The notes below the pieces were generated by a model. It had not been told where the DNA came from and made no database searches. It saw nothing but the letters and a program-made list of their open reading frames with translations. The position numbers were made by a program, and so were the translations under genes. From Torymus aiolomorphi (Eukaryota; Arthropoda; Insecta; Hymenoptera; Torymidae), in NCBI GenBank assembly GCA_036365515.1, contig CM070876.1, forward strand, positions 136,359,894-136,423,893: a stretch of DNA of 64,000 bases. Reading direction: 5' to 3'. Below, one piece after another: positions 1 to 10,428 of this stretch; position 1 is the stretch's first letter, and each line of letters opens with the position of its first letter.

Positions 1-496
1 ACATGTATTCATCTTTTTTTATATCATACTGTTATTTGCTGGGATATATTTTATTTTTCACTTCCTTATTTTTTAAATTTCTACAACATAAATTCTATGT
101 ATAGTTTTGTACAACATAATGTACATCAATAAATATTTAATCAATCAATCAATCAATCAATCAATTTTGGGATAAAATTTTTGAAGTTGAAACGGTTATG
201 GTTCATGGGCATATAATTTTATATACACTCATTTTGCCTTTAGAAATTTAAACAAATGTTTTTATTAGCCGCCACTGATATTTGTGTTTACATAATATTT
301 TGTTTGCTTTTGTTTTTTATGAAGATGGTGTAATATACTTTATCATTAATCCTGTTTTATCGGCTGAACACGTCAAAATCATTAATATTAAAAATAATTA
401 TTTGTATCTCAAATAAATTGAATAAAATAAGTGTAAAATAACAAAAAAATTAAGTACTAAGACAAAATATGGAATTTACAAATATTAATAAATTAT
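1..496. other. AT-rich non-coding flank
   Basis: AT-rich sequence with no convincing reading frame. It holds a short run of the tetramer caat at about 141-165, followed by a copy of a dispersed repeat described separately. It is the left flank of the BEL/Pao insertion; the last five bases, taaat at 497-501, are the target-site duplication. Confidence 0.6.
165..345 (+). repeat. Dispersed repeat, copy 1
   Basis: This stretch resembles 9370-9760 in the same orientation. Shared blocks include cggttatggttcatgggcat, atatacactcatt, a gccgccactgat-like block and tgtttacataatattttgtt. Copy 2 carries about 215 extra bases in its middle. Neither copy codes for anything I can see, so it is probably an old non-autonomous element. 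Confidence 0.55.
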
Positions 497-501
497 TAAA
501 T

Positions 502-823
502 TGTTCACGATCCATCGCCTCGAACGCTCGAGACGCTGACGTCATCGATCCTTATAAGGCCATATTCGGCCTGCGCAAGTGCGCAGCCAGTCAGCGCTCA
601 CCACGCGGCCCTCTCTGCGCCCCTCCAACTCCCAAGACGCCGGCCGACGGCGCCTGGCTGCGCAGTCAGTTCAGTTCAGCACGCGACGGCTAAGAGAGAC
701 AGCAGCAGCTCACAACTGCACAACGGACACCAACAATAAACCAGTTTATTCTCCACACGAAACGCCTTCAATTATTGAACCTTCAGTCTACGATCCCACC
801 CTTCATTCATTCACTCCAAAACA
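502..823 (+). repeat. 5' LTR of BEL/Pao element
   Basis: It starts TGTTCACGATCC and ends CCAAAACA, and pairs with 7727-8048. It contains a TATA-like ttataagg near 552 and an aataaa polyadenylation signal near 733-738. It also has a palindromic gccggccgacggcgcc block. The first bases after it form the primer site. Confidence 0.93.
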
Positions 824-824
824 T

Positions 825-842
825 TAGTCCTTCGAGCCGGAT
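825..842 (+). promoter_or_regulatory. Primer binding site, tRNA-Tyr type
   Basis: The 18 bases just after the 5' LTR read tagtccttcgagccggat. This is complementary to the 3' end of insect tRNA-Tyr apart from one position (A in place of the second base of TGG). The tRNA identity rests on my knowledge of the insect tRNA-Tyr acceptor and T-arm sequence. Confidence 0.75.
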
Positions 843-1228
843 CGTGGGAGATCCAACTTCGCCATGGACACAAAGGAGAAACCTTCTTCTATCTTCTACG
901 CCTACTTTCGAGTGACGTAGAGATAGCTTCTTTCTCCATTCAGGTACGCATCAAAGTGTTCGTGGTCGTGGGTGCCGTAACGTCGCGTGCGCTAGCATGC
1001 AGACTTCGCGCGTACGTGGCTGTCTCTCTCTCGTTATCACGCGGTCGTGCGCGAGGAAGCCTATCACTAAGGCTTCCTAGGGGAAATAGCAGACTCAATT
1101 GCTATTTTCCCCATTTCTGAAAGCGCCTTGGAGTGCGTACCTAACGACTCCAAGACGTTGCCAAGAGCGTGCGCTGCAAAGCCAGCTTTCGAGTCACCGC
1201 GTTCGTACAGTGACCGGCAGATATCAAG

Positions 1229-1550
1229 ACACGGACAACCAGCGTGCATTGTACACGCACGGGGTCCACAGCATTTCATCACGGACAACCCATGTGCAGC
1301 GTACACGTACGGGGTCCACATCATTCAAGGCACGGACAACCCGCGTGCGGTGTACACGCTACGGGATCCACACCAGCCAAGGCAAGGAGTACCCGCGTGG
1401 AATCTACACGCTACGGGGCTCACATCCGTCAAGTCAAGGAGTACCCACGTGCAGTCTACACGCTACGGGGCTCACGCAACTCAGATCACGGACTACCCAC
1501 GTGGAGCGCGAGATACAGGGTCTACACCAGTCCATCCACGGACTACTTCA
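1229..1550 (+). repeat. 51-53 base tandem repeat in BEL/Pao leader
   Basis: At least six imperfect copies with starts near 1231, 1282, 1332, 1385, 1437 and 1490. Each has an acggacaaccc or aggagtaccc start, then a gtgca/gtgga block, then tacacgctacgggg. The small frames that cross it in several phases are by-products of the repeat. Confidence 0.85.
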
Positions 1551-1603
1551 GAAGTGAACGGATACATTGGCCCATTAAATGAACAACGTATCGTTCCAAT
1601 TAC

Positions 1604-1815
1604 TTAGTTTGAACTTGGCCTTTTTTTAGTTTGAACTTGCGTTTAATTTACTTGAACTTGGTGAAATTGGCTTTATCTAGTTTGAACTTGGCCTTTTTTA
1701 GTTTGAACTTGGGTTTAATTTACTTGAACTTGGTGAACATGGCCTTTCTTAGTTTGAACTTGGGTTAATCGTATATGAACTTGGGAATTACATCAATGTT
1801 GTGTTAAACTTGGGT
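1604..1815 (+). repeat. Second leader repeat (tttgaacttgg motif)
   Basis: The motif agtttgaacttgg, or its variant acttgaacttgg, recurs about ten times between 1604 and 1815 with spacers such as cctttttt and gtttaattt. It lies between the 51-base repeat and gag. Confidence 0.8.
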
Positions 1816-2301
1816 GCGAATATTTATAATTGTAATTTACTTATATCACTGGACCTTGCAGTTTACTTGGAACTTCGTCTGCTGGCCCGCATCTGATTGC
1901 ATTTCTGCAGCTGACGACGATTCGGCAGCTGACTACATCGCAGGAATCACTGCGACCACATAGCCTGCATCATTCAACACCTGCAGTATCTTCTCTTCGA
2001 GCAATCGACGTCGTGGATCACCTGCAGATTCACCTTGGGAACGTTAGCAGACACAGTCAACGTCGCAGCTTCAAGCGCATCTCAACTTCTATTATAGCAT
2101 AAGTATTATAACCTAGGTTAAGACTTAGATGTAATTACTCTCACTATTACTTCTCTACTCTCGAGTGGTTAAGAATAATTTACTACCAAAGCTTAAGTAG
2201 TCAATTTCGTCACTAGTCTTCTATTATTGTTGATCTCAAAGGCTTCATCTCGTCTCCATAACTAGTCAATTTCCTACTAGTCTTATTAACTTTATCTCAA
2301 A

Positions 2302-5300
2302 ATGGAGGGACTACATACTAGACAGCTGTTACTCCAAGCTAGAATTAATAGTTCCTTTCAAAACTTCAAATCTAAAGGTAAAGATCAAATGAATAAGGGT
2401 AACGCCAAGGCTCGTTTAACCGGTCTTGAGGAGAATTACAATGCCTCTAAAATAAATTACGAGAAGATCTTAAACCTCAAATCTGTCGATTTGCAGCATG
2501 ATTACTTCAAAACTAATATGTTTGACTTAATTGAAGACACTTTCTATGATCGAAAGGGTGAGTTTCTAAATTACTTGGAAAGTTTAGAAGAACAGAGCTC
2601 TGCACCAGGATCCTCTAAGCAAACTGAAGCTCTGGCTCCACCCAAATCCCCCCTTCATGCTAATACTTCGTTTCAATCGTTGCCAAAAATAGATTTACCT
2701 AAATTTTCAGGAAAATTCGCTGATTGGGAGAATTTTAGGGATGTCTTTCGTTCGGTCATACATCGTCGCGAAGACTTAACGCCGGTCTTGAAATTGCATT
2801 ATCTTTGCACTCACCTCACTGGTGAGGCACTTGAGAAAATTAAATCTCTTCCCATTTCTGGTGATAATTATGAACGAGCCTGAACATCTTTAATCGAATA
2901 TTACGAAAATCAACGTCTTATTGTTGGTTCTCACATTTCAGAAATCTTCTCAGTCAAACCCATGAAGACAGACTCTTCTTCGGAAATTAAACGTATTTAC
3001 AGGGAACTTTACAACCCTGTAGCTAGTCTAATATCCCTTAATAGAGCGGATTCTTTAGGTAGTGATCTGATGGTACATTTCTCGCTTAAGCAGCTTGACT
3101 TGAATACTCGTAAAGAATGGGAAAGACATCTTGGTGATAGTGTTGATCCACCCATATTGGAACAACTTCAAGCTTTCTTCGAAGTCAAACCCTCACTCTA
3201 GAGGCCATAGAAACTGGCACTAGATCGTCTTCAACAAATAATTCAAAAGCTCAATCCACAAATTCAAAACCTCGTAAATCAGAGCATGACAATGCTCAGT
3301 CGGTTTATTCGCATCAAACTTTATCTAAAACCCCGTCAAAAAAGAAATGTTCTTTTTGTAGCCAATCTCATTTCACAAATCGCTGTGAACAATTTATTAA
3401 TAAGACGATTCCCGAAAGAAGGGAACTCATTCAATCGTCAAATCTTTGTTTCAATTGTCTAGGGAAATACAATGTTAAAAATTGTAACTCCAACTTTCGA
3501 TGCTTTCTTTGCAAAGCTAAGCATCACTCGTTAGTGCATACTGAAAGTCACCAAGCAGTCAGTCCGTTGCAGACTGATCAAGGTGCATCAGTGCCTAGCA
3601 TCTCAGGCCCAAACTGTGGCAATTTCATCATTACAAAAGTTGATGATGATAAACCTGCTTCTCAAGCAGTCACTCTCAATAGTGGAGTAAGTACTAATTG
3701 TACAGGAGTACTTTTAGCTACCACTAGGGTTAACGCCCTTGGTCCAGATGGTACCAAAATTCTAGTTCCTGCGCTGATCGATCCTGGATCTCAAATCTCA
3801 CTTATTACACAAACTTTGTGTAATTTACTCTCTCTAAATAGTAGAACCAGTCACACGCACATTCAAGGTATAGGTGAAAAGACAGCCGCTGTTTCTTCTA
3901 AGGTAGCTTGTCTCACTATAAAACCTCATTTCAATTCAGCTTTCTCCTTAGAAGTTGAAACTGTTATCTTGCCAAAACTCTCGTCGTATAAGCCTCCCGT
4001 CGTAGGGGGTAATACAAATTTCGAATACTTAAGAGGGCTGCAACTAGCAGACCCCAAGTATCTCGAACCTTCACGTATCGATATTGTACTCGGTGCTAGC
4101 GTTTATGCGCAAATCGTTGAAAATCAAATAGTTAAGGGCCAAAGTCTTCAGCCGATAGCACTTAGTTCCAAACTTGGATGGCTCTTGAGAGGTAATCTCT
4201 CTTCTTCAACTTCAGAAATAGGGTTAGAATCAATATCTCTTCATTGTTCGGACAGCTGCGAGCATGAAGCCAAACTTTTGGAGCTCGTACAAGATTTTTG
4301 GAGGGCGGAGGAGATAGTCAATGACAAAAAATCTTATTCGCCTGACGAACAAGCATGCGAGGATTTTTATCGAAAAACAACTCGTCAAGATGAAACAGGG
4401 CAATATATGGTAAGTCTACCCTGGAAAAGTCGAGACCAGTTGAGTTCTGCTCATCTCGAGAGCTCTCACACTGCCGCATTACGCGCACTCAATCGTCTCG
4501 AAGCAAAGTTCACTAAGGACGAAAAACTGAAAACAGCGTATATTGAATTCATCAAAGAGTACATTGACTTAGGTCATATGACTCTTACCACTGATTTAGA
4601 TTCATTTCCTAAGAATCAAGCCTTCTTACCACATCACGGTGTATGGAAGGAAACCAGTACGACGACCAAATTGCGTACTGTGTTTAACGGCTCGAGCAAG
4701 AGCAAATTAGGAATTTCCGTTAATGATCTTCTTCACATTGGACCTAATCTTCTTCAAAATCCCGTCGCTTTGATCTGCGCCTGGCGAAGGTACAAGATCG
4801 CCCTCTCAGCTGACGTGAGGAAAATGTTCAGGCAGATTGGTGTCGAACAATGTAATCAACCCTTTCAGTCGATTTTATGACGTTTTGACAAGAGTGAACC
4901 CATTCAAATTTATCGATTAACCACAGTGACGTATGGTTTGGCCTGTTCGCCTTTTCTAGCTATGCGAACTCTTTTGAAATTAGCCGAAGACTATGGCCAA
5001 ACTTTCCCAATTGCAGCTGAAGCTGTTCGAACAGAAATGTATTCGGATAATGTGCTTACTGGTGCACATTCACTTGATGAAGCATTGAAAAAACAAGATG
5101 AATTAATCCTTCTCTTTAAACAAGGTCATCTCAACCTTCGTAAGTGGACTTCAAACAATGCTGAAGTACTCTCTTCCTTACCCTCGAATATGTTAGCTGC
5201 AGATTCCATTGCTTTATTTGCTTCTGAAACCTCTGTACCAATTTTAGGTATAGATTGGCAACCTAACACAGATTACTTTAGTTTTCATATCGAAGATGCT

Positions 5301-7692
5301 CCTGTTGATTCGGCATATACCAAACGTTCGGTTCTCTCTAGAATTGCTCGCATCTTCGACCCCATGGGGTGATTGGCTCCTATCGTAATAACCGCTAAGA
5401 TTATTATGCAATCTTTATGGATTCTGAAGGTTAGTTGGGACGAAGAACTGCCTCTTGATATCTCAAACCGGTGGCAGACTTGGTTGCAAGATCTTCATTC
5501 ACTTAGTCTGATATTAAAATCCCTGGCTGGAGCGGATACACTCCCCAATGTGAATTACTTGAGATTCACGGATTCGCAAACGCCTCTAAATTTTCGTATG
5601 GTGCAGTAGTCTACCTGCGCTTGATCCAAACTCAAGAAGCGCTTATCACGCTTCAAGTGGCTAAAACGCGAGTAGCTCTACTTAAGACGCTAAGCATACC
5701 TCGCTTAGAACTTTGCGCTGCGTTGCTACTTGCTCGACTGGTTCACACATTCCTCGAATCTTTCCCAATAAAGGTTGAGAGTGTTCATCTTTGGTCTGAT
5801 TCTGCTGATGTGCTCTTCTGGTTAAAAGGCCACCACTCTAGATGGGGCGTTTTTGTCGCTAACCGATGCTCCGAGATTCATACCCTGCTACCTGATGCGT
5901 TCTGGCATCACGTACGATCAGGTGATAACCCCGCGGATGTTATTTCACGAGGTATTGAGCCCTCAAAACTAGTTTCGTTAGTTTATGGTGGAAAGGTCTC
6001 ACCTGGCTCTCCGATAATCATGAGTCATGGTCAAAGGCTCATGATCAGCTCAATTTTACAGTAAATAGTCTAAATCTTCGACCTAGCCACTCTCTAGTCG
6101 CTAGCAAGGGCACTCCAAATTCTGTCGAGAATACTCCAAAAATTTGGAGTCTTATTAACAAATATTCGTCATTAAATAAGTTATATCGTATTGCATCGTA
6201 CTGCTTTAGATTCATCTTCAGAATCTGCTCGAAAACTGAACGCGAAGCGACTTCAAGTTCGGTTGTTAGTTTTCGTACTGTTCTTCAGTCCCTACTATGC
6301 CATCACACTCCGGATTCTAAGGGAATAAGTGCTAGTGAGATTAAGAACACCAGACTTTGTCTGATATATCGAGTTCAAACGGCTTATTTTAAACTTGAAC
6401 TCCAACAGTTACAAAGAAAAGGTAAACTTTCGACCAAAAGCTCTCTTTTACCTTTAAACCCCATGATACAAAATCAGTTGCTGAGGGTGGGCGGTCGACT
6501 TTCTTACTCTCTTCTCGAAGAAGATGCTAAGCATCTATTTATTTTACCTGCTGATTGTCACTTTACCACTCTATTAATTGAGGATGCTCATCAACGTACT
6601 CTCCATGGTGGTGTTCAATTAACACTTGCCACGCTAAGACGACAGTACTGGATAATTAAAGGACGATCTGAAGTCAAGAAAGTCATCAGAATTTGCCTCG
6701 CATGCTCCCGACATGCCGCTCGAGTGCCAACTCAATTAATGGGTGAGTTGCCCAAGGCTCGAGTATACCCTTCTCGGCCATTCGAGTGCTCAGGCGTCGA
6801 TTACGCCGGCCCCATTCAGCTTCGTCTTACTAAGACTAGGGGTAAAGGCACCATGAAAGGTTATATAGCGATTTTTATTTACATGGCTACCCAAGCCGTA
6901 CACATCGAGGTAGTTGAGGACTACTCTAGTGAAGCGTTCATCGCTGCTTTCCATCGTTTTACCGCTCGTAGAGGTCATTGCAAAAAATTGTTCTCTGACC
7001 AAGGTACGAACTTCGTTGGGGCCGATGTTTAGCTAAAACAGATGCTCGTAGGGTCTTCCTTGTTCTCTTCGCTAATTATAAAGTCTCTAGCTCAAGAAGG
7101 AACATCTTGGATCTTCAATGCTCCCGGTGCGCCTCATTTTGGTGGCATTTGGGAGGCCGCAGTTAAGTCGGCAAAACACCACATCCGCCGAGTCGTTGGA
7201 GAACAAGTTCTCACATTTTCCGAGCTTGTGACTCTTATGTGCAGAATTGAAGCTTGCCTTAATTCAAGGCCGTTAACTGCTCTCTCGGACGATCCTTCTG
7301 ACCTAGCATTTTTATCCCCATCACATTTTCTAATTCAGCGTTCGTGATTTTTAGTGCCTGAAGAAAACCTCGCAGATGCCAATGTGACTCCAGGAAAGCG
7401 CTGGCTTTTGATCAGCCAGCTGACTCAGCATTTCTGGACGAGGTGGTCTTCAGAATATCTGACTTCGCTGCAGGGACGACGTAAGTGGAGGCAACTACAG
7501 CATCCAATAGCCGTGGGTGATCTCGTGCTCGTTCGCAACGAGCTCACGCCTCCAGCCCAGTGGCCCCTCGCACGCATCACAGCTATTCATCCCGGGAGTG
7601 ATGGAATCACGCGCGTGGTCGATTTGTGCACGGCCACCACAACTCTTCGTCGACCCATCGCCAAGGTCGTACATCTTCACCCTGCTGAGTGA
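2302..7692 (+). pseudogene. BEL/Pao gag-pol polyprotein, broken
   Basis: Gag begins at the ATG at 2302 and shows the coiled N-terminal region and the PKFSGKFADWENF block of Pao gag. A frameshift near 3190 precedes a zinc-knuckle region (CSFCSQSHFTNRC and a second CX2C set, about 3348-3530). The aspartic protease follows (ALIDPGSQISLI, about 3772). Reverse transcriptase spans about 4400-5370, and its active-site box reads YSDN near 5040. RNase H lies near 5790 (LWSDSADVLFWL). The integrase zinc domain is at about 6590-6720, the catalytic core at 6780-7330, and a DUF5641-like tail at 7430-7690. In-frame stops lie at 2881, 4878, 5370 and 7345, with frame changes near 3190, 5600 and 6100-6460. 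It is non-functional as a polyprotein. Confidence 0.9.
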
Positions 7693-7709
7693 GGTTCGTT
7701 CGCCAGTCT

Positions 7710-7726
7710 GGCGAAGGTGGGCGGAA
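7710..7726 (+). promoter_or_regulatory. Polypurine tract
   Basis: The purine-rich ggcgaaggtgggcggaa runs directly into the TG of the 3' LTR. It is the expected plus-strand primer, and a ggtgggcgga core is common in BEL/Pao elements. Confidence 0.8.
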
Positions 7727-8048
7727 TGTTCACGATCCATCGCCCCGAACGCTCGAGACGCTGACGTCATCGAGCCATATAAGGCCGTATTCGGCCTGCG
7801 CAATTGCGCAGCCAGTCAGCGCTCGCCACGCGGCCCTCTCTGCGCCCCTCCAACTCCCAAGACGCCGGCCGACGGCGCCTGGCCGCGCAGTCAGTTCAGT
7901 TCAGCACGCGACGGCCAAGAGAGACAGCAGCAGCTCACAACTGCACAACGGACACGAACAATAAACCACTTTATTCTCCACACGAAACACCTTCAATTAT
8001 TGAACCTTCAGTCTACGATCCCACCCTTCATTCATTCACTCAAAAACA
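7727..8048 (+). repeat. 3' LTR of BEL/Pao element
   Basis: Same length as the 5' LTR (322 bases). By eye it differs by about a dozen substitutions and no obvious indel. It is followed by the duplication taaat at 8049-8053. A TATA-like atataagg lies near 7777 and aataaa near 7959. Confidence 0.93.
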
Positions 8049-8053
8049 TAAAT

Positions 8054-8320
8054 CATTGAAAAAGTAAATTCGAATCGCCCAATGAGATTGCAGGATTTTA
8101 AAATTGACTAGGTACCTTCGGAAAGAATCAACTTCTGTCTGGTATACACTAATTTTTAAGAAAATTTAAAGAAAATCAATTTCCTGGTGAACTACCTTAA
8201 ATTATATTTGAGTTTGAACTACTTTTTCGAATAATCGCGATTTAAGAAGAGAATATAGTAAGAATTACCTTCACTCAATTTTGAGATACAAATTTTAAAG
8301 TTTAAACTTGTTTGAACTAA
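8054..8320. other. Non-coding; half-copy of a MITE and repeat flank
   Basis: 8073-8145 (cccaatgagattgca to gaaagaatcaacttc) matches the right arm of the small MITE at 28852-29021. 8221-8308 is repeated just beyond the hairpin at 9317-9400, starting ctttttcgaataatcgcgat. No reading frame is supported. Confidence 0.5.
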
Positions 8321-9316
8321 GGACCCCGCACAAAATCATAGGAATTTGGACCTCTGTGAAAACTTCTGAAACTTTGGTATATTACAGGTGACGACCTCCT
8401 GATCAAAAGTCCTCATGGGTGCAAGATCCAAAAATGGACAGATTTTGAGATGTAGAGGTTAGAATATCACCAAGTTCCTTTACTTTACGAGTGCAACTTG
8501 GTGCGCTTATTTTTATGAGTGTTTGCGCTTAGGGTTGTAGATGCTTAAGTGTGTGTATCTGTGTGTGAGCGCGCGCGTGTGTGTGTCTGTGTATGTGCGT
8601 ATGTATGTGTGAGTGTGTTTGTGTGTGTCTGTGTCTGTGTCCGTATGTGTGTGTGATCTGTGTGTGTTTGTCCGTATGTGTAGGAGTGTGTTTGTGTGTG
8701 TGTATGTGTATGTGCCTGTGTGTGTCTGTGTGTATCCGTATGTTTGTGAGTGTGTTTGTGTGTGTAAGTGTGTGTGTGAGTGTGTGGGTGTTTGTGTTAT
8801 GCGTGCGTGCGTGCGTGCGTGCGTGTGTGTATGTATACGCCGGAATTCATGCAAAATCACACACACACACACCCAAACACCCATACACTTACACACAGCC
8901 ACACTCACACACACATACGGATACATACACGCGCCCACACGCAGATACACACTCACACACACATACGGACACACACACAGCCACACACATTCGGACACAC
9001 ACAGACACACACATACATACAAACACACTCACACACACATACGGACACACACAGACACACACACACACGCGCGCACACACACAGATACACACACTTAAGC
9101 ATCTACAAACCTAAGCGCAAACACTCATAAAATAAGCGCACCAAGTTGCGCTCGTAAAGGAACTTGGTGATATTCTAACCTCTACATCTTAAAATCTGTC
9201 CATTTTTGGATCTTGCACCCATAAGGACTTTTGATCAGGAGGTCATAACCTGTAATATACCAAAGTTTCCGAAGTTTTCACAGAGGTCCAAATTCCTATG
9301 ATTCTGTGCGGGGTCC
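8321..9316. repeat. 1 kb hairpin (foldback) with GT/AC arms
   Basis: The left arm starts ggaccccgcac and the right arm ends gtgcggggtcc. About 230 unique bases at each end (8321-8560 and 9085-9316) are reverse complements with few mismatches. The inner arms are GT-rich (about 8555-8835) and AC-rich (8860-9085) microsatellite. The turn lies at about 8830-8860, around gccggaattcatgc. It has no coding capacity; the long apparent frames are low-complexity GT or AC translations. It could be a foldback element or a hairpin-RNA locus. Confidence 0.85.
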
Positions 9317-9760
9317 TTTTTCGAATAATCGCGATTTAAGAAGTGATGTAATAAAAATTACCCTCACGCAATTTTGAAATAAATATTTTAAAGTTTAAAC
9401 GTTTATGGTTCACTGGCATATAATTATATATACACTCATTTCGCCTTCACAAAGTTATGTAAATGTTTTTTTGAAACTCCGTGCGAGAAGTTCGATTTCT
9501 CGCACGCTGCGTTAAACGATGCGTGCAAAAATCTCACTTCTCGCACGTCGTGTCAAAAAATACGGTTCGACACTTGTGTGAGAAGTTGATTTTCTCCTCG
9601 TGTGACCTTTCCATCCTCGCTTCGCTCGGGTGCAAACAGTCACACGACGGGAAAATCAAATCCTCGCACTAGTATCGAAATGTACTATTATTAGCTGCCA
9701 CTAATTTTTGTGTTTACATAATATTTTATTTTCTTTTTTTTATTAAGATGGTGTAAGAAA
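9317..9760 (+). repeat. Dispersed repeat, copy 2, with internal insertion
   Basis: 9317-9400 duplicates 8221-8308. 9390-9470 and 9690-9760 match copy 1 at 165-345. The intervening 9474-9690 is extra and full of tgcgagaagt/ctcgcacg motifs. Its end (cctcgcttcgctcgggtgcaaac, then aaaatca and atcgaaa) resembles 60805-60880, so it is another dispersed family. Confidence 0.5.
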
Positions 9761-10111
9761 TGATAAAATCAACAATCAACGATATTTTATTGAAAATAAA
9801 AGAAGAGGATGACGAAAATTGTAACGGACCATTAAAAAAATAAAAACTAGAAGTATAATTTCAATTTTCATAATATGTACACTATTATTTATAGTAACGA
9901 TACACAATTATTGAATAATATATTTATAATTTAAAAAATGGAGTTATTATATATGATTGTGAAAATGTGAGAAAGTTGATCTCAGGGTATAGAGCAATTT
10001 TTTAATTTTATATTTTATAATATTACTTTTTTTTAAATAAAATAAGTGACAAATAAGAAATAATTTCAATAATAAGAAAAAAATATTCAACATATATTAT
10101 ATATTTTTACG
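9761..10111. other. AT-rich, nothing recognised
   Basis: Very AT-rich sequence with homopolymer runs. I see no reading frame, repeat or signal. Confidence 0.6.
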
Positions 10112-10428
10112 TAGGAAAGGATATTTTCAAAAGAGTGCCCAAGATGTTTTCTGCGAGATATAGAACGCGAAAGAGTAGACGCACCGCCTTTCCTGCGCGC
10201 GGTACTACGCGGTACAGCGCGCGGATTGCGCCCGCCTCGTTGCCTATATAATAACCTTTTATAATCTTTAATTATTTACCTATTATTCTGGATTCTTAAT
10301 AATGCATGGAGTAATATTTTATTAATTATTTTATAAAATAATAAAATTTCAAAATTAACAGCAATATAGTAACTCTTGTACTAACGTTTCTTTTTCAGTG
10401 TAAATAATATTTTTTGTTTTGTTTTTAC
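10112..10428 (-). repeat. Inverted partial copy of the adjacent DNA transposon
   Basis: The reverse complement matches 12715-13012 of the neighbouring element, including the end of its transposase frame. In this orientation the complement of aaaaagaaacg gives cgtttctttttcag. The match stops near 10428, where the left inverted end of the full element begins. It is a truncated copy in opposite orientation that abuts the full one. Confidence 0.75.

Larger units (their letters stand above)
502..8048 (+). mobile_element. BEL/Pao LTR retrotransposon, complete but decayed
   Basis: Two 322-base LTRs (502-823 and 7727-8048) flank an internal region with primer site, gag-protease-RT-RNase H-integrase and a polypurine tract. 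The element is bordered by a perfect five-base duplication, taaat, at 497-501 and 8049-8053. Gene order and the A17-type protease with the DUF5641-like C-terminus identify the BEL/Pao superfamily. The LTRs differ at roughly a dozen positions (about 4% by eye), and pol has several stops and frameshifts, so this is an older, non-autonomous copy. Its leader (824-2301) is unusually long and repetitive. Confidence 0.93.

Noticed and set aside
8513..9130. Several long reading frames on both strands
   Set aside because: They translate GT or AC microsatellite into Cys/Val or Thr/His repeats and have no family resemblance.
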